From CAZMRW01 sp964568805 (GTDB taxonomy: Bacteria > Pseudomonadota > Gammaproteobacteria > Methylococcales > Methylomonadaceae), in NCBI GenBank assembly GCA_964568805.1, contig CAZMRW010000103.1, positions 1 through 14,194 on the forward strand: 14,194 bases of DNA, written 5' to 3'. Shown piece by piece: positions 1 to 6,339 of the stretch. The translations under genes were made by a program, and so were the position numbers. Positions within the stretch are counted from its first letter, which is position 1, and each line of letters opens with the position of its first letter. The notes beneath the pieces are model-generated. The model did no database searches, was not told the DNA's origin, and saw only the letters and a list, made by a program, of their open reading frames with translations.

Positions 1-55
1 GCCTTTAGCCTTTAGCCTTTAGCCTTTAGCCTTTAGCCTTTAGCCTTTAGCCTTT
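1..55. repeat. Tandem heptamer array (GCCTTTA, about 7.9 copies)
   Basis: Seven exact copies of GCCTTTA run from position 1 to 49, followed by a partial copy to 55. The array reaches the left edge, so its full length is unknown. On the minus strand the unit reads GGCTAAA and supplies the last codons and the TAA stop of yhbY. Because the first two units met by the ribosome already give the stop, changes in copy number further out should not alter the protein. A related heptamer (GGCGAAA) occurs at 1004-1017. Confidence 0.95.
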
Positions 56-315
56 TCAGGATTCAACCGGTAGAGCACTGCGATTTGGCCGATCGATTGA
101 ATAAGCTCGGCGCCCGTGTCCGAACAGATTTTGTCGCTGATCAGCTTGCGATCGTCCCGTTCGGCACGTATTCTGACTTTTATCAGTTCGTGACTGTTTA
201 ACGCCAGTTCCAGTTCGGCCAGCACGGCAGGAGTATAGCCTGATTGTCCAATCATAATCACCGGTTTCAAGCTATGCGCCTCGGCCCGGAGTCTTTTCTT
301 ATCTGCAGAGTTCAC
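40..315 (-). CDS. yhbY: YhbY, CRS1-YhbY (CRM) domain RNA-binding protein
   Basis: A 91-residue protein that is essentially one CRM domain. This family binds pre-50S ribosomal particles and acts in large-subunit assembly; that role is family knowledge. Visible hallmarks are the N-terminal helical part leading into a GQSG loop (IMIGQSG), the ELIKVRI strand and the C-terminal GQIAVLYR strand. The length is close to E. coli YhbY. The start is GTG at 315; a TAGGA Shine-Dalgarno (minus strand, 323-327) lies about 7 nt upstream, which favours GTG over an out-of-frame ATG at 319. It is divergent from rlmE across 46 bp, the same arrangement as in E. coli, so both promoters must lie in or near this short gap. 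The stop codon falls inside the heptamer array. Confidence 0.93.
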   Translation of the reverse strand: MNSADKKRLRAEAHSLKPVIMIGQSGYTPAVLAELELALNSHELIKVRIRAERDDRKLISDKICSDTGAELIQSIGQIAVLYRLNPEKAKG

Positions 316-361
316 TCATTTATCCTAAATCAAAAGCCACATTTTACACGAAAAGATCATT

Positions 362-979
362 ATGGCCCGAAGTAAAAGCAGTAATCGCTGGATGCAGGAA
401 CATTTCGATGACCCCTATGTCAAAATGGCGCAATCTCAGGGATTTCGATCGCGAGCAGTATTTAAACTGAAGGAAATTCAGGAGAAAGACCAGTTTATCA
501 AACCCGGGATGAACATTGTTGATTTGGGCGCAGCACCGGGAGGATGGTCTCAGTTTGCCAGGCAACTGATCGGCCAGAAGAATAAACTGGTCGCTCTGGA
601 TATATTGCCGATGGAACCCCTGGACGGCGTCGACTTTATCCTGGGTGATTTCCGCGAACAATCGGTTCTGGATGAACTTTTTGCAAGGTTGAATGGTGTG
701 TCGGTCGATTTGGTGATGTCGGACATGGCGCCTAACATGAGCGGAAATAAAAGCGTGGATCAATCGCGATCCTTGTATTTGGCAGAATTGGCGCTGGACA
801 CGGCCAAGAAGGTTTTGACGACGAATGGCGCGTTTCTGGTCAAGTTGTTCCAGGGAGAAGGATTTGAATCCTTTTGCCGGGATGTGCAATCCTGTTTTTC
901 CAGGGTCGTTATCAGGAAACCGAAAGCATCACGGCCCAGAAGTAATGAAGTTTATATTTTGGCCAGAGGGTTTAAATAA
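362..979 (+). CDS. rlmE: 23S rRNA (uridine-2552-2'-O) methyltransferase RlmE (RrmJ/FtsJ)
   Basis: A 205-residue SAM-dependent methyltransferase that 2'-O-methylates U2552 in the A loop of 23S rRNA during 50S assembly (family knowledge). The SAM-binding glycine-rich motif is VDLGAAPGGWSQFA, around residues 53-66. The catalytic K-D-K-E tetrad is recognisable as K35 (SRAVFKL), D121 (MSDMAPNMSG), K161 (LVKLFQGEG) and E196 (NEVYI). Length and ends match E. coli RrmJ. ATG at 362 is the natural start because the N-terminus (MARSKSSNRW) aligns with the family. It lies upstream of ftsH in the same direction, but 190 bp containing an inverted-repeat element and a strong promoter separate them, so ftsH is probably also transcribed on its own. 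Confidence 0.96.
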   Translation: MARSKSSNRWMQEHFDDPYVKMAQSQGFRSRAVFKLKEIQEKDQFIKPGMNIVDLGAAPGGWSQFARQLIGQKNKLVALDILPMEPLDGVDFILGDFREQSVLDELFARLNGVSVDLVMSDMAPNMSGNKSVDQSRSLYLAELALDTAKKVLTTNGAFLVKLFQGEGFESFCRDVQSCFSRVVIRKPKASRPRSNEVYILARGFK

Positions 980-1000
980 ATGATATTGATCCCTATATCT

Positions 1001-1080
1001 TTAGGCGAAAGGCGAATGCACAAAATCATAAGCCCTGATTTCCAAATTGCAGGCAATTCCGCCTTGTGCCTTTCGCCTTA
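1001..1080. repeat. 80-bp imperfect palindrome (MITE/REP-like) between rlmE and ftsH
   Basis: AGGCGAAAGGC (1003-1013) is the exact inverse of GCCTTTCGCCT (1068-1078). Inside it, GCACAA (1018-1023) pairs with TTGTGC (1064-1069). The transcript could form a long bulged hairpin. The left arm consists of two GGCGAAA-type heptamers, related by one base to the GGCTAAA heptamer array at the left edge. It contains no coding potential. It could be a non-autonomous repeat or an RNA-processing element between rlmE and ftsH. Confidence 0.7.
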
Positions 1081-1102
1081 TTCCAATTAACGACAAGCAC
1101 AA

Positions 1103-1128
1103 TGGGTAACACCTGATATAATTACCCA
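1103..1128 (+). promoter_or_regulatory. Extended -10 promoter of ftsH inside a 7-bp palindrome
   Basis: A perfect extended -10 box, TGA-TATAAT, lies at 1114-1122. No good -35 box is seen, as is common for extended -10 promoters. Perfect 7-bp arms TGGGTAA (1103-1109) and TTACCCA (1122-1128), 12 bp apart, enclose it, which looks like an operator for a dimeric repressor. The predicted start of transcription near 1129 lies about 40 bp before the ftsH start codon. No binding protein can be named from the sequence. Confidence 0.6.
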
Positions 1129-1169
1129 AACTCTTAAACCAAGAGCTATTCAGGCTCAGGGCGTGTAAA

Positions 1170-3110
1170 TTGAACGAAATACTTAAAAATATACTTTTGT
1201 GGGTGGTCATCGCGGTTGTATTGATGTCCATCTTTAACAACTTCGGCCCGCAAATGGAAGGGTCTGATACTGCGTTGTCTTATTCGCAGTTTATCGAGGC
1301 AGTGAAATCGGGCCAGGTGCAGCAAGTTGTTATTGACGAGAATGTCGTCAAAGGCAAAATGCAGGGCGGACAGGTTTTCAAAACCTATGCGCCGTCGGAT
1401 GTTCATATGGTCGATGACCTGCTGGCAAACGGCGTTGACATCAAAGCCGTTCCGCCTGAACAGCCTTCCTTGCTGATGCAATTGCTGGTTTCGTTCGGCC
1501 CCATGTTGCTGCTGATTGCCGTCTGGGTGTTCTTTATGCGGCAAATGCAGGGCGGCGTCGGCGGCGCGCGTGGAGCCATGAGTTTCGGTAAAAGCAAGGC
1601 CCGCATGCTTGAAGAAGACCAGATTAAAGTGACTTTTGCCGATGTTGCAGGCTGCGACGAAGCGAAAGAAGAAGTCGTTGAAATGGTCGATTTTCTTAAA
1701 GATCCGGCAAAATATCAAAAATTGGGCGGTAAAATTCCTCGCGGCGCTCTGATGATCGGACCTCCGGGAACAGGTAAAACGTTATTGGCAAGGGCCATCG
1801 CCGGAGAAGCGAAGGTGCCGTTTTTCACCATATCCGGTTCGGATTTTGTCGAAATGTTTGTCGGCGTCGGCGCATCCCGTGTCCGGGATATGTTCGAACA
1901 GGCCAAAAAACACGCCCCCTGTATCATTTTTATCGATGAGATCGATGCCGTTGGCCGTCAGCGGGGTGCAGGGCTCGGCGGAGGCAATGACGAGCGCGAG
2001 CAAACCTTGAACCAGTTATTGGTGGAAATGGACGGTTTCGAAGGCAATGAAGGGATTATTGTGATCGCTGCTACCAACCGGCCTGATGTGCTGGACAAGG
2101 CCTTGTTGCGTCCGGGACGATTCGACCGCCAGGTGACTGTCGGATTGCCCGATGTTAGAGGTCGCGAGCAGATTCTTAAGGTCCACTTGAAAAAAGTACC
2201 CATGGACAATGACGTTGAAGTTAAATATATCGCTCAGGGTACGCCGGGTTTTTCCGGAGCCGATTTGGCCAATCTGATTAATGAAGCGGCCTTGTTGGCG
2301 GCCCGAATGAATAAGCGGGTGGTCAACATGCTGGATCTGGAAAAAGCCAAGGATAAACTCATCATGGGAGCTGAAAGGCGCTCCATGGTGATGGACGATA
2401 AAGAAAAGAAAATGACGGCTTATCACGAAGCCGGCCATGCCATCGTGGGCAGACTGGTTCCCGAACACGATCCTGTCTATAAAGTCAGCATTATGCCTAG
2501 AGGCCGCGCTTTGGGCGTGACCATGTTTCTGCCGGAAAGAGATCAATACAGCGCCAGCAAACAAAAACTGGACAGCATGATTTCCAGTCTGTATGGCGGA
2601 CGTATCGCCGAAGAGATGATTTTCGGCTGGGAGCATGTTAGCACCGGCGCATCGAACGATATTGAACGGGCGACTGAGCTGGCCAGAAATATGGTGACCA
2701 AATGGGGCTTGTCGCAACGCTTGGGGCCATTGGCTTACAGTGAGGAAGAGGGCGAGGTTTTTCTGGGACGTTCGGTGACTCAGCACAAAACGGTTGCCGA
2801 AGAAACGTCACATACGATCGATGAAGAAATCCGTTCCATTATCGACCGGAACTATGAACGTGCCGAAAAGATTTTAAAGGAAAATATCGATATCCTGCAT
2901 ACCATGGCCGATGCCTTGATGAAATACGAGACGATTGACAAATCTCAGATTGATGATTTGATGTCTCGTAAACCGATACGGGCGCCGCAGGGATGGGACG
3001 ATAATGCGCCTCCTTACGCGTCGCAGGGCGAGCGCAATCCCAATGATGCGGCAAATATGGATGACAAAAAAACCGAGAAACCGATAGTCGGGACTGCGGA
3101 ACAGAACTAA
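1170..3110 (+). CDS. ftsH: ATP-dependent zinc metalloprotease FtsH
   Basis: A 646-residue inner-membrane AAA+ protease; the E. coli protein has 644. The family forms hexamers that extract and degrade membrane proteins and regulators such as LpxC and sigma-32 (family knowledge). Visible in order: TM1 (about residues 5-24), a periplasmic segment, TM2 (about 100-122, ending FFMRQMQGG), Walker A GPPGTGKT (197-204), Walker B IIFIDEID (about 251-258), the second region of homology with ATNRPDVLD and RPGRFDRQ, zinc-binding HEAGH (419-423), and a likely third zinc ligand Asp in STGASNDIE. The start is TTG at 1170: no ATG or GTG is available in frame before TM1, and an AGGG stands about 9 nt upstream. 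A strong intrinsic terminator follows the gene, so it does not obviously continue into glmM. Confidence 0.98.
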   Translation: MNEILKNILLWVVIAVVLMSIFNNFGPQMEGSDTALSYSQFIEAVKSGQVQQVVIDENVVKGKMQGGQVFKTYAPSDVHMVDDLLANGVDIKAVPPEQPSLLMQLLVSFGPMLLLIAVWVFFMRQMQGGVGGARGAMSFGKSKARMLEEDQIKVTFADVAGCDEAKEEVVEMVDFLKDPAKYQKLGGKIPRGALMIGPPGTGKTLLARAIAGEAKVPFFTISGSDFVEMFVGVGASRVRDMFEQAKKHAPCIIFIDEIDAVGRQRGAGLGGGNDEREQTLNQLLVEMDGFEGNEGIIVIAATNRPDVLDKALLRPGRFDRQVTVGLPDVRGREQILKVHLKKVPMDNDVEVKYIAQGTPGFSGADLANLINEAALLAARMNKRVVNMLDLEKAKDKLIMGAERRSMVMDDKEKKMTAYHEAGHAIVGRLVPEHDPVYKVSIMPRGRALGVTMFLPERDQYSASKQKLDSMISSLYGGRIAEEMIFGWEHVSTGASNDIERATELARNMVTKWGLSQRLGPLAYSEEEGEVFLGRSVTQHKTVAEETSHTIDEEIRSIIDRNYERAEKILKENIDILHTMADALMKYETIDKSQIDDLMSRKPIRAPQGWDDNAPPYASQGERNPNDAANMDDKKTEKPIVGTAEQN

Positions 3111-3131
3111 GATAAGGGTGTCTTAAAAATC

Positions 3132-3159
3132 AAGGAGAGGCTAGGACCTCTCCTTTTTT
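3132..3159 (+). terminator. Intrinsic terminator after ftsH
   Basis: A perfect 9-bp stem, AAGGAGAGG (3132-3140) with CCTCTCCTT (3147-3155), has a 6-nt loop and is followed by a T run to 3159. It begins 22 bp after the ftsH stop. Confidence 0.92.
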
Positions 3160-3216
3160 GTTGTGTTTTTTTCAAGGCTCCGGCCACTGCATTGCGATAG
3201 CCCAGTCTATTTTGAC

Positions 3217-3245
3217 TTGTGCGCCAGACATTACCCTTCTATTAT
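3217..3245 (+). promoter_or_regulatory. Candidate promoter of glmM
   Basis: TTGTGC (3217-3222) and TATTAT (3240-3245) are 17 bp apart, giving a good -10 and a poor -35. glmM follows the ftsH terminator and so needs its own promoter. Downstream, TAAAGAGTC occurs twice (3255-3263 and 3272-3280) with unknown meaning. The 202-bp gap between ftsH and glmM holds no other gene; folP, often found here, is absent. Confidence 0.35.
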
Positions 3246-3312
3246 TTAGGCATTTAAAGAGTCTCTTAAAATAAAGAGTCGCACACTTGATCCTTGTAAC
3301 GGACTATTCATC

Positions 3313-4653
3313 ATGACAAGAAAATATTTTGGTACTGACGGCATCAGAGGCAGAGTTGGCGAACCGCCTATTACTGCTGATTTTTTATTGAAGCTGGGCT
3401 GGGCGACCGGGAGGGTTTTTGCCAACGAAGGGCAGGGTTTTGTCCTGGTAGGCAAAGACACACGAATATCCGGTTACATGTTTGAATCCGCAATCGAATC
3501 CGGGCTAACCGCAGCCGGTGTCGATACCCATTTAATCGGGCCAATGCCGACGCCGGGCATCGCTTATTTAACCCGGACCCTCAGGGCTCGGGCCGGCATC
3601 GTCATCAGCGCCTCGCATAATCCCTATTATGATAACGGCATCAAGTTTTTTTCGGTTCAGGGCACAAAATTGCCCGATGACATCGAGCGTAAGATTGAAC
3701 ACTATATCGATTCGCCGATGACAACGGTCGACTCTTCCAAACTGGGCAAGGCGAAACGGGTTGTGGATGCGGCAGGGCGCTATATTGAATTTTGCAAGGC
3801 CAGCGTTCCGACCAGGCTCGATTTTAACCGGTTGAAAATCGTCATCGATTGCGCCCACGGAGCGACTTATCATATCGCGCCTCATGTATTCAAGGAAGTA
3901 GGGGCCGAAGTGATAACGATAGGCGCCGAGCCCAATGGCCTTAATATTAATGACAAGTGCGGCGCGACCCATCCCCAAAAACTGGTGGACGCGGTGCTGG
4001 CGAATCACGCCGATGTGGGCATTGCCTTGGACGGCGACGGAGACCGATTGATCATGGTTGATCATAAAGGCGAAATTGTTGACGGCGATGAACTGCTGTA
4101 TATCATCGCCAAGTCCAGGCTGCAGGCTGGGCAGTTATCGGGTCCGGTCGTCGGCACCTTAATGACAAACCTGGGCGTTGAGCACGCATTTAACAGATTG
4201 GGCGTGCCATTGCTCAGGGCTAATGTGGGCGATCGTTATGTCATGGAAATGCTGGTTGACAACAAAGGGATTTTGGGGGGCGAAGGGTCTGGCCATATCA
4301 TTTGCCTGGATAGGACAACTACGGGCGATGGCATCATCTCTGCGTTGCAGGTGATTGCAGAAATGCATGATAGCGGCAAGAATTTACACGAATTAAAAAC
4401 GGGCGTGCAAAAATATCCGCAGGTCCTGGTTAATGTCACGACCAGTAAAAAAATCGATCCTGATCAAAATGAAACGATACAAGCGGCGGTGAAAGCCGTT
4501 GAACAAAAACTCGGCAGGGAAGGCCGCATTTTGCTCAGGGCGTCCGGCACCGAGCCGCTCATTCGCGTCATGGTGGAAGGCCAGCACGGAGATATGGTCA
4601 AAAATTTTGCACAGCAACTGGCCGACGACGTCAGGAATGCAATCGATGCTTGA
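3313..4653 (+). CDS. glmM: Phosphoglucosamine mutase GlmM
   Basis: A 446-residue enzyme of the alpha-D-phosphohexomutase family. It converts glucosamine-6-phosphate to glucosamine-1-phosphate, the step before GlmU in UDP-GlcNAc synthesis for peptidoglycan and LPS (family knowledge). The N-terminus RKYFGTDGIRGRVG is diagnostic for GlmM. The phosphoserine loop ISASHNP places the active Ser at 101. The metal-binding loop DGDGDR spans 240-245, the sugar-binding GGEGSGH loop lies around residue 322, and the C-terminal phosphate-binding RASGTEPLIRVM is intact. The full family length is present. ATG at 3313 is the natural start because the conserved N-terminus begins immediately. tpiA follows after about 54 bp in the same direction. 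Confidence 0.98.
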   Translation: MTRKYFGTDGIRGRVGEPPITADFLLKLGWATGRVFANEGQGFVLVGKDTRISGYMFESAIESGLTAAGVDTHLIGPMPTPGIAYLTRTLRARAGIVISASHNPYYDNGIKFFSVQGTKLPDDIERKIEHYIDSPMTTVDSSKLGKAKRVVDAAGRYIEFCKASVPTRLDFNRLKIVIDCAHGATYHIAPHVFKEVGAEVITIGAEPNGLNINDKCGATHPQKLVDAVLANHADVGIALDGDGDRLIMVDHKGEIVDGDELLYIIAKSRLQAGQLSGPVVGTLMTNLGVEHAFNRLGVPLLRANVGDRYVMEMLVDNKGILGGEGSGHIICLDRTTTGDGIISALQVIAEMHDSGKNLHELKTGVQKYPQVLVNVTTSKKIDPDQNETIQAAVKAVEQKLGREGRILLRASGTEPLIRVMVEGQHGDMVKNFAQQLADDVRNAIDA

Positions 4654-4707
4654 ACTCTAAGCTATTAGCATATATCATACGCGATTTGATTCTATATGGG
4701 GGTAATG

Positions 4708-5454
4708 ATGCGTCGGTCTCTGGTAGTCGGAAATTGGAAAATGAATGGAACTCTTGCTAGCTCAGAGTCGCTGGCAAAAGGCATCATTGCCGGATTGGGG
4801 TCAAATAGCGCCGAAATAGCGGTCTGTGTGCCTTATGTGTATATGTCCAGGGTTAGCGAAATCGTCAAAAACACCGGTTTGGCATTGGGCGCTCAAAATG
4901 TCGCCGATAAAAGTTCCGGTGCTTTCACCGGTGAAATATCGGCCGCCATGCTGAGCGAATTTAATTGCAAATACGCCATCGTTGGGCATTCGGAAAGACG
5001 GACCTATTACGGCGATACGAATGAATCGGTTGCCGCGCGCTTTTGTCAGGCCCAGGCGCTAAATATCATTCCGATTCTTTGCGTAGGCGAAACTCTGGAA
5101 CAGCGCGAACAGAATCAAACCTTTGCCGTCATCGACGAACAACTGGATGCGGTGATAGAAGCAGCCGGCATTGCCGCCTTTAATTCCGCCGTCATCGCCT
5201 ATGAACCGGTGTGGGCGATCGGCACCGGAAAAACGGCGACAGATGAACAGGCACAGGAAGTCCACAAATATATCCGGGATTATATATCGACTAAAGATCA
5301 AACTGTTGCCGAAAAAATCCAGATTTTATACGGCGGCAGCGCCAAACCGGAAAATGCTAAAGGTTTGTTCGCCATGCCGGATATTGATGGCGGTTTGATT
5401 GGTGGGGCTTCGTTGGATGCGGATTCCTTTTTAAAGATTTATCATTCGGTTTAG
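4708..5454 (+). CDS. tpiA: Triosephosphate isomerase TpiA
   Basis: A 248-residue glycolytic and gluconeogenic enzyme that interconverts dihydroxyacetone phosphate and glyceraldehyde-3-phosphate. Catalytic residues are visible: K11 in GNWKMNG, H94 in IVGHSERR, and E166 in AYEPVWAIGTGK, which is followed by the mobile loop. The C-terminal phosphate-binding GGSAKPEN and LIGGASL motifs are present. Three in-frame ATGs occur (4696, 4705, 4708). The GGGGGT at 4698-4703 fits best as the Shine-Dalgarno for 4708, and MRRSLVVGNWK then matches the usual family start; the longer form would add four residues. secG begins 17 bp downstream, so tpiA-secG is probably co-transcribed, a common arrangement in Gammaproteobacteria. 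Confidence 0.97.
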   Translation: MRRSLVVGNWKMNGTLASSESLAKGIIAGLGSNSAEIAVCVPYVYMSRVSEIVKNTGLALGAQNVADKSSGAFTGEISAAMLSEFNCKYAIVGHSERRTYYGDTNESVAARFCQAQALNIIPILCVGETLEQREQNQTFAVIDEQLDAVIEAAGIAAFNSAVIAYEPVWAIGTGKTATDEQAQEVHKYIRDYISTKDQTVAEKIQILYGGSAKPENAKGLFAMPDIDGGLIGGASLDADSFLKIYHSV

Positions 5455-5471
5455 AGCAGTTTATACAATAT

Positions 5472-5978
5472 ATGTATCAGGTAATCATAGTTTTTCATGT
5501 TTTGTTGGGATTAGGAATCATCGGATTAGTACTGATGCAACAAGGCAAAGGCGCCGATGCCGGTGCGGCTTTTGGAGCCGGCGCATCTGGTTCTGTTTTT
5601 GGCGCTCAGGGCGCCGCGTCGTTTCTGTCGCGTACCACCGCGATTCTGGCGACTTTGTTTTTTTTGACCAGTCTGGGTCTGGCTATCATGAATAGCCAAA
5701 AAGGCGTCGCTTACGATTTAATGAGCGAACCGGCAGGCGAACAGGATACCTTGGCGATACCCGATGTTGAGGGTGTAAAGCCTGAAGCGCAAGCTCCGGC
5801 TCCAGTACCGTCAGTCGGCACTGAAAGCGCGCCAGCCGTTCCTGCGGCGACGCCAGCTCCGGCCTCAGAGGCGCCAGCGGTAATCGAAACCGTCGTGCCG
5901 AAGGCAGAAGAGCTCAAGAAAGTCGAGATTAAAAGTAAAGCTTCTTCCGATACAGGTAAAAAAGCCGAAAAGAAATAA
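5472..5978 (+). CDS. secG: Preprotein translocase subunit SecG, with a long C-terminal tail
   Basis: SecG assists SecYE in protein export across the inner membrane (family knowledge). Residues about 2-24 and 52-73 are the two expected membrane segments. Between them is the family signature VLMQQGKGADAGAAFG and FGAQGAASFLSRTTA. The family core ends near residue 80, yet the protein has 168 residues against about 110 in E. coli. The extra part is Ala/Pro-rich (about residues 95-140) and ends in a Lys-rich stretch; it is low-complexity and probably disordered. Such tails occur in other gammaproteobacterial SecG proteins. It lies between tpiA and tRNA-Leu; secG followed by a leucine tRNA is also the E. 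coli order. Confidence 0.95.
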   Translation: MYQVIIVFHVLLGLGIIGLVLMQQGKGADAGAAFGAGASGSVFGAQGAASFLSRTTAILATLFFLTSLGLAIMNSQKGVAYDLMSEPAGEQDTLAIPDVEGVKPEAQAPAPVPSVGTESAPAVPAATPAPASEAPAVIETVVPKAEELKKVEIKSKASSDTGKKAEKK

Positions 5979-5994
5979 GTCCGGTTGACTTATT
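5974..5994 (+). other. Stem-loop over the secG stop codon
   Basis: AATAAGTC (5974-5981) is the exact inverse of GACTTATT (5987-5994) around a 5-nt loop. It covers the secG stop and ends 13 nt before the tRNA. The stem is AT-rich and lacks a true T run, so it is a weak terminator or an mRNA/tRNA processing site. The role is unproven. Confidence 0.4.
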
Positions 5995-6007
5995 ATTAAA
6001 TGAACAT

Positions 6008-6092
6008 GCCGATGTGGTGAAATTGGTAGACACGCCATCTTGAGGGGGTGGTGACGCAAGTCGTGTCGGTTCAAATCCGACCATCGGCACCA
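6008..6092 (+). tRNA. leuU: tRNA-Leu (anticodon GAG)
   Basis: An 85-nt class II tRNA with encoded CCA. The acceptor arms GCCGATG and CATCGGC pair fully. The D-loop region GTGAAATTGGTAGACAC is typical for Leu. The anticodon stem CCATC/GGTGG encloses loop TTGAGGG with anticodon GAG at 6042-6044. A variable arm and a TPsiC arm (GGTTCAAATCC) are present. Position after secG matches E. coli leuU. It marks the end of the conserved block. Confidence 0.97.
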
Positions 6093-6123
6093 AATCAGGG
6101 TTCGAAGTGAACCGATAAAGTAC

Positions 6124-6158
6124 AAAACCCGCAAGTCATCCGGCTTGGCGGGTTTTTT
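6124..6158 (+). terminator. Intrinsic terminator after tRNA-Leu
   Basis: AAAACCCGC (6124-6132) pairs with GCGGGTTTT (6148-6156), with a short inner AAG/CTT extension, and is followed by a T run to 6158. It separates the housekeeping transcript from the restriction-modification locus. Confidence 0.9.
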
Positions 6159-6258
6159 ATTGTCCGGTGACCTGTAAAAGCCGCTTTGATCGATATGCTG
6201 TAGGCAGACATGCCGCGCAGACCAGGGCCATATACGTTATACTTCCCGGAAGCTGGAC

Positions 6259-6292
6259 TCCGCGCATGGGTTTCCTGTTAGGAACGCGCGGA
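6259..6292 (+). promoter_or_regulatory. Nested inverted repeat upstream of hsdM
   Basis: Outer arms TCCGCGC (6259-6265) and GCGCGGA (6286-6292) enclose inner arms TTCCT (6272-6276) and AGGAA (6280-6284). It could be an operator or a leader hairpin; its 3' edge is 47 nt before the hsdM ATG. A -10-like TATACT stands at 6238-6243 without a convincing -35. The rest of the 247-bp gap 6093-6339 holds only the tRNA terminator and no gene. Confidence 0.4.
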
Positions 6293-6339
6293 ATTTCCGA
6301 CTCTATTTTCCTGCAAACGACAGAATCTATCCAGACATC

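Noticed and set aside
2016..2786. 256-residue minus-strand reading frame inside ftsH
   Set aside because: Antisense to the highly conserved FtsH ATPase and protease domains, with no recognisable domain or ribosome site.
6068..6113. GGTTC...GAACC just after the tRNA as a duplicated attachment site
   Set aside because: It matches the TPsiC arm only in its first few bases, so it is not a convincing copy of the tRNA 3' end.
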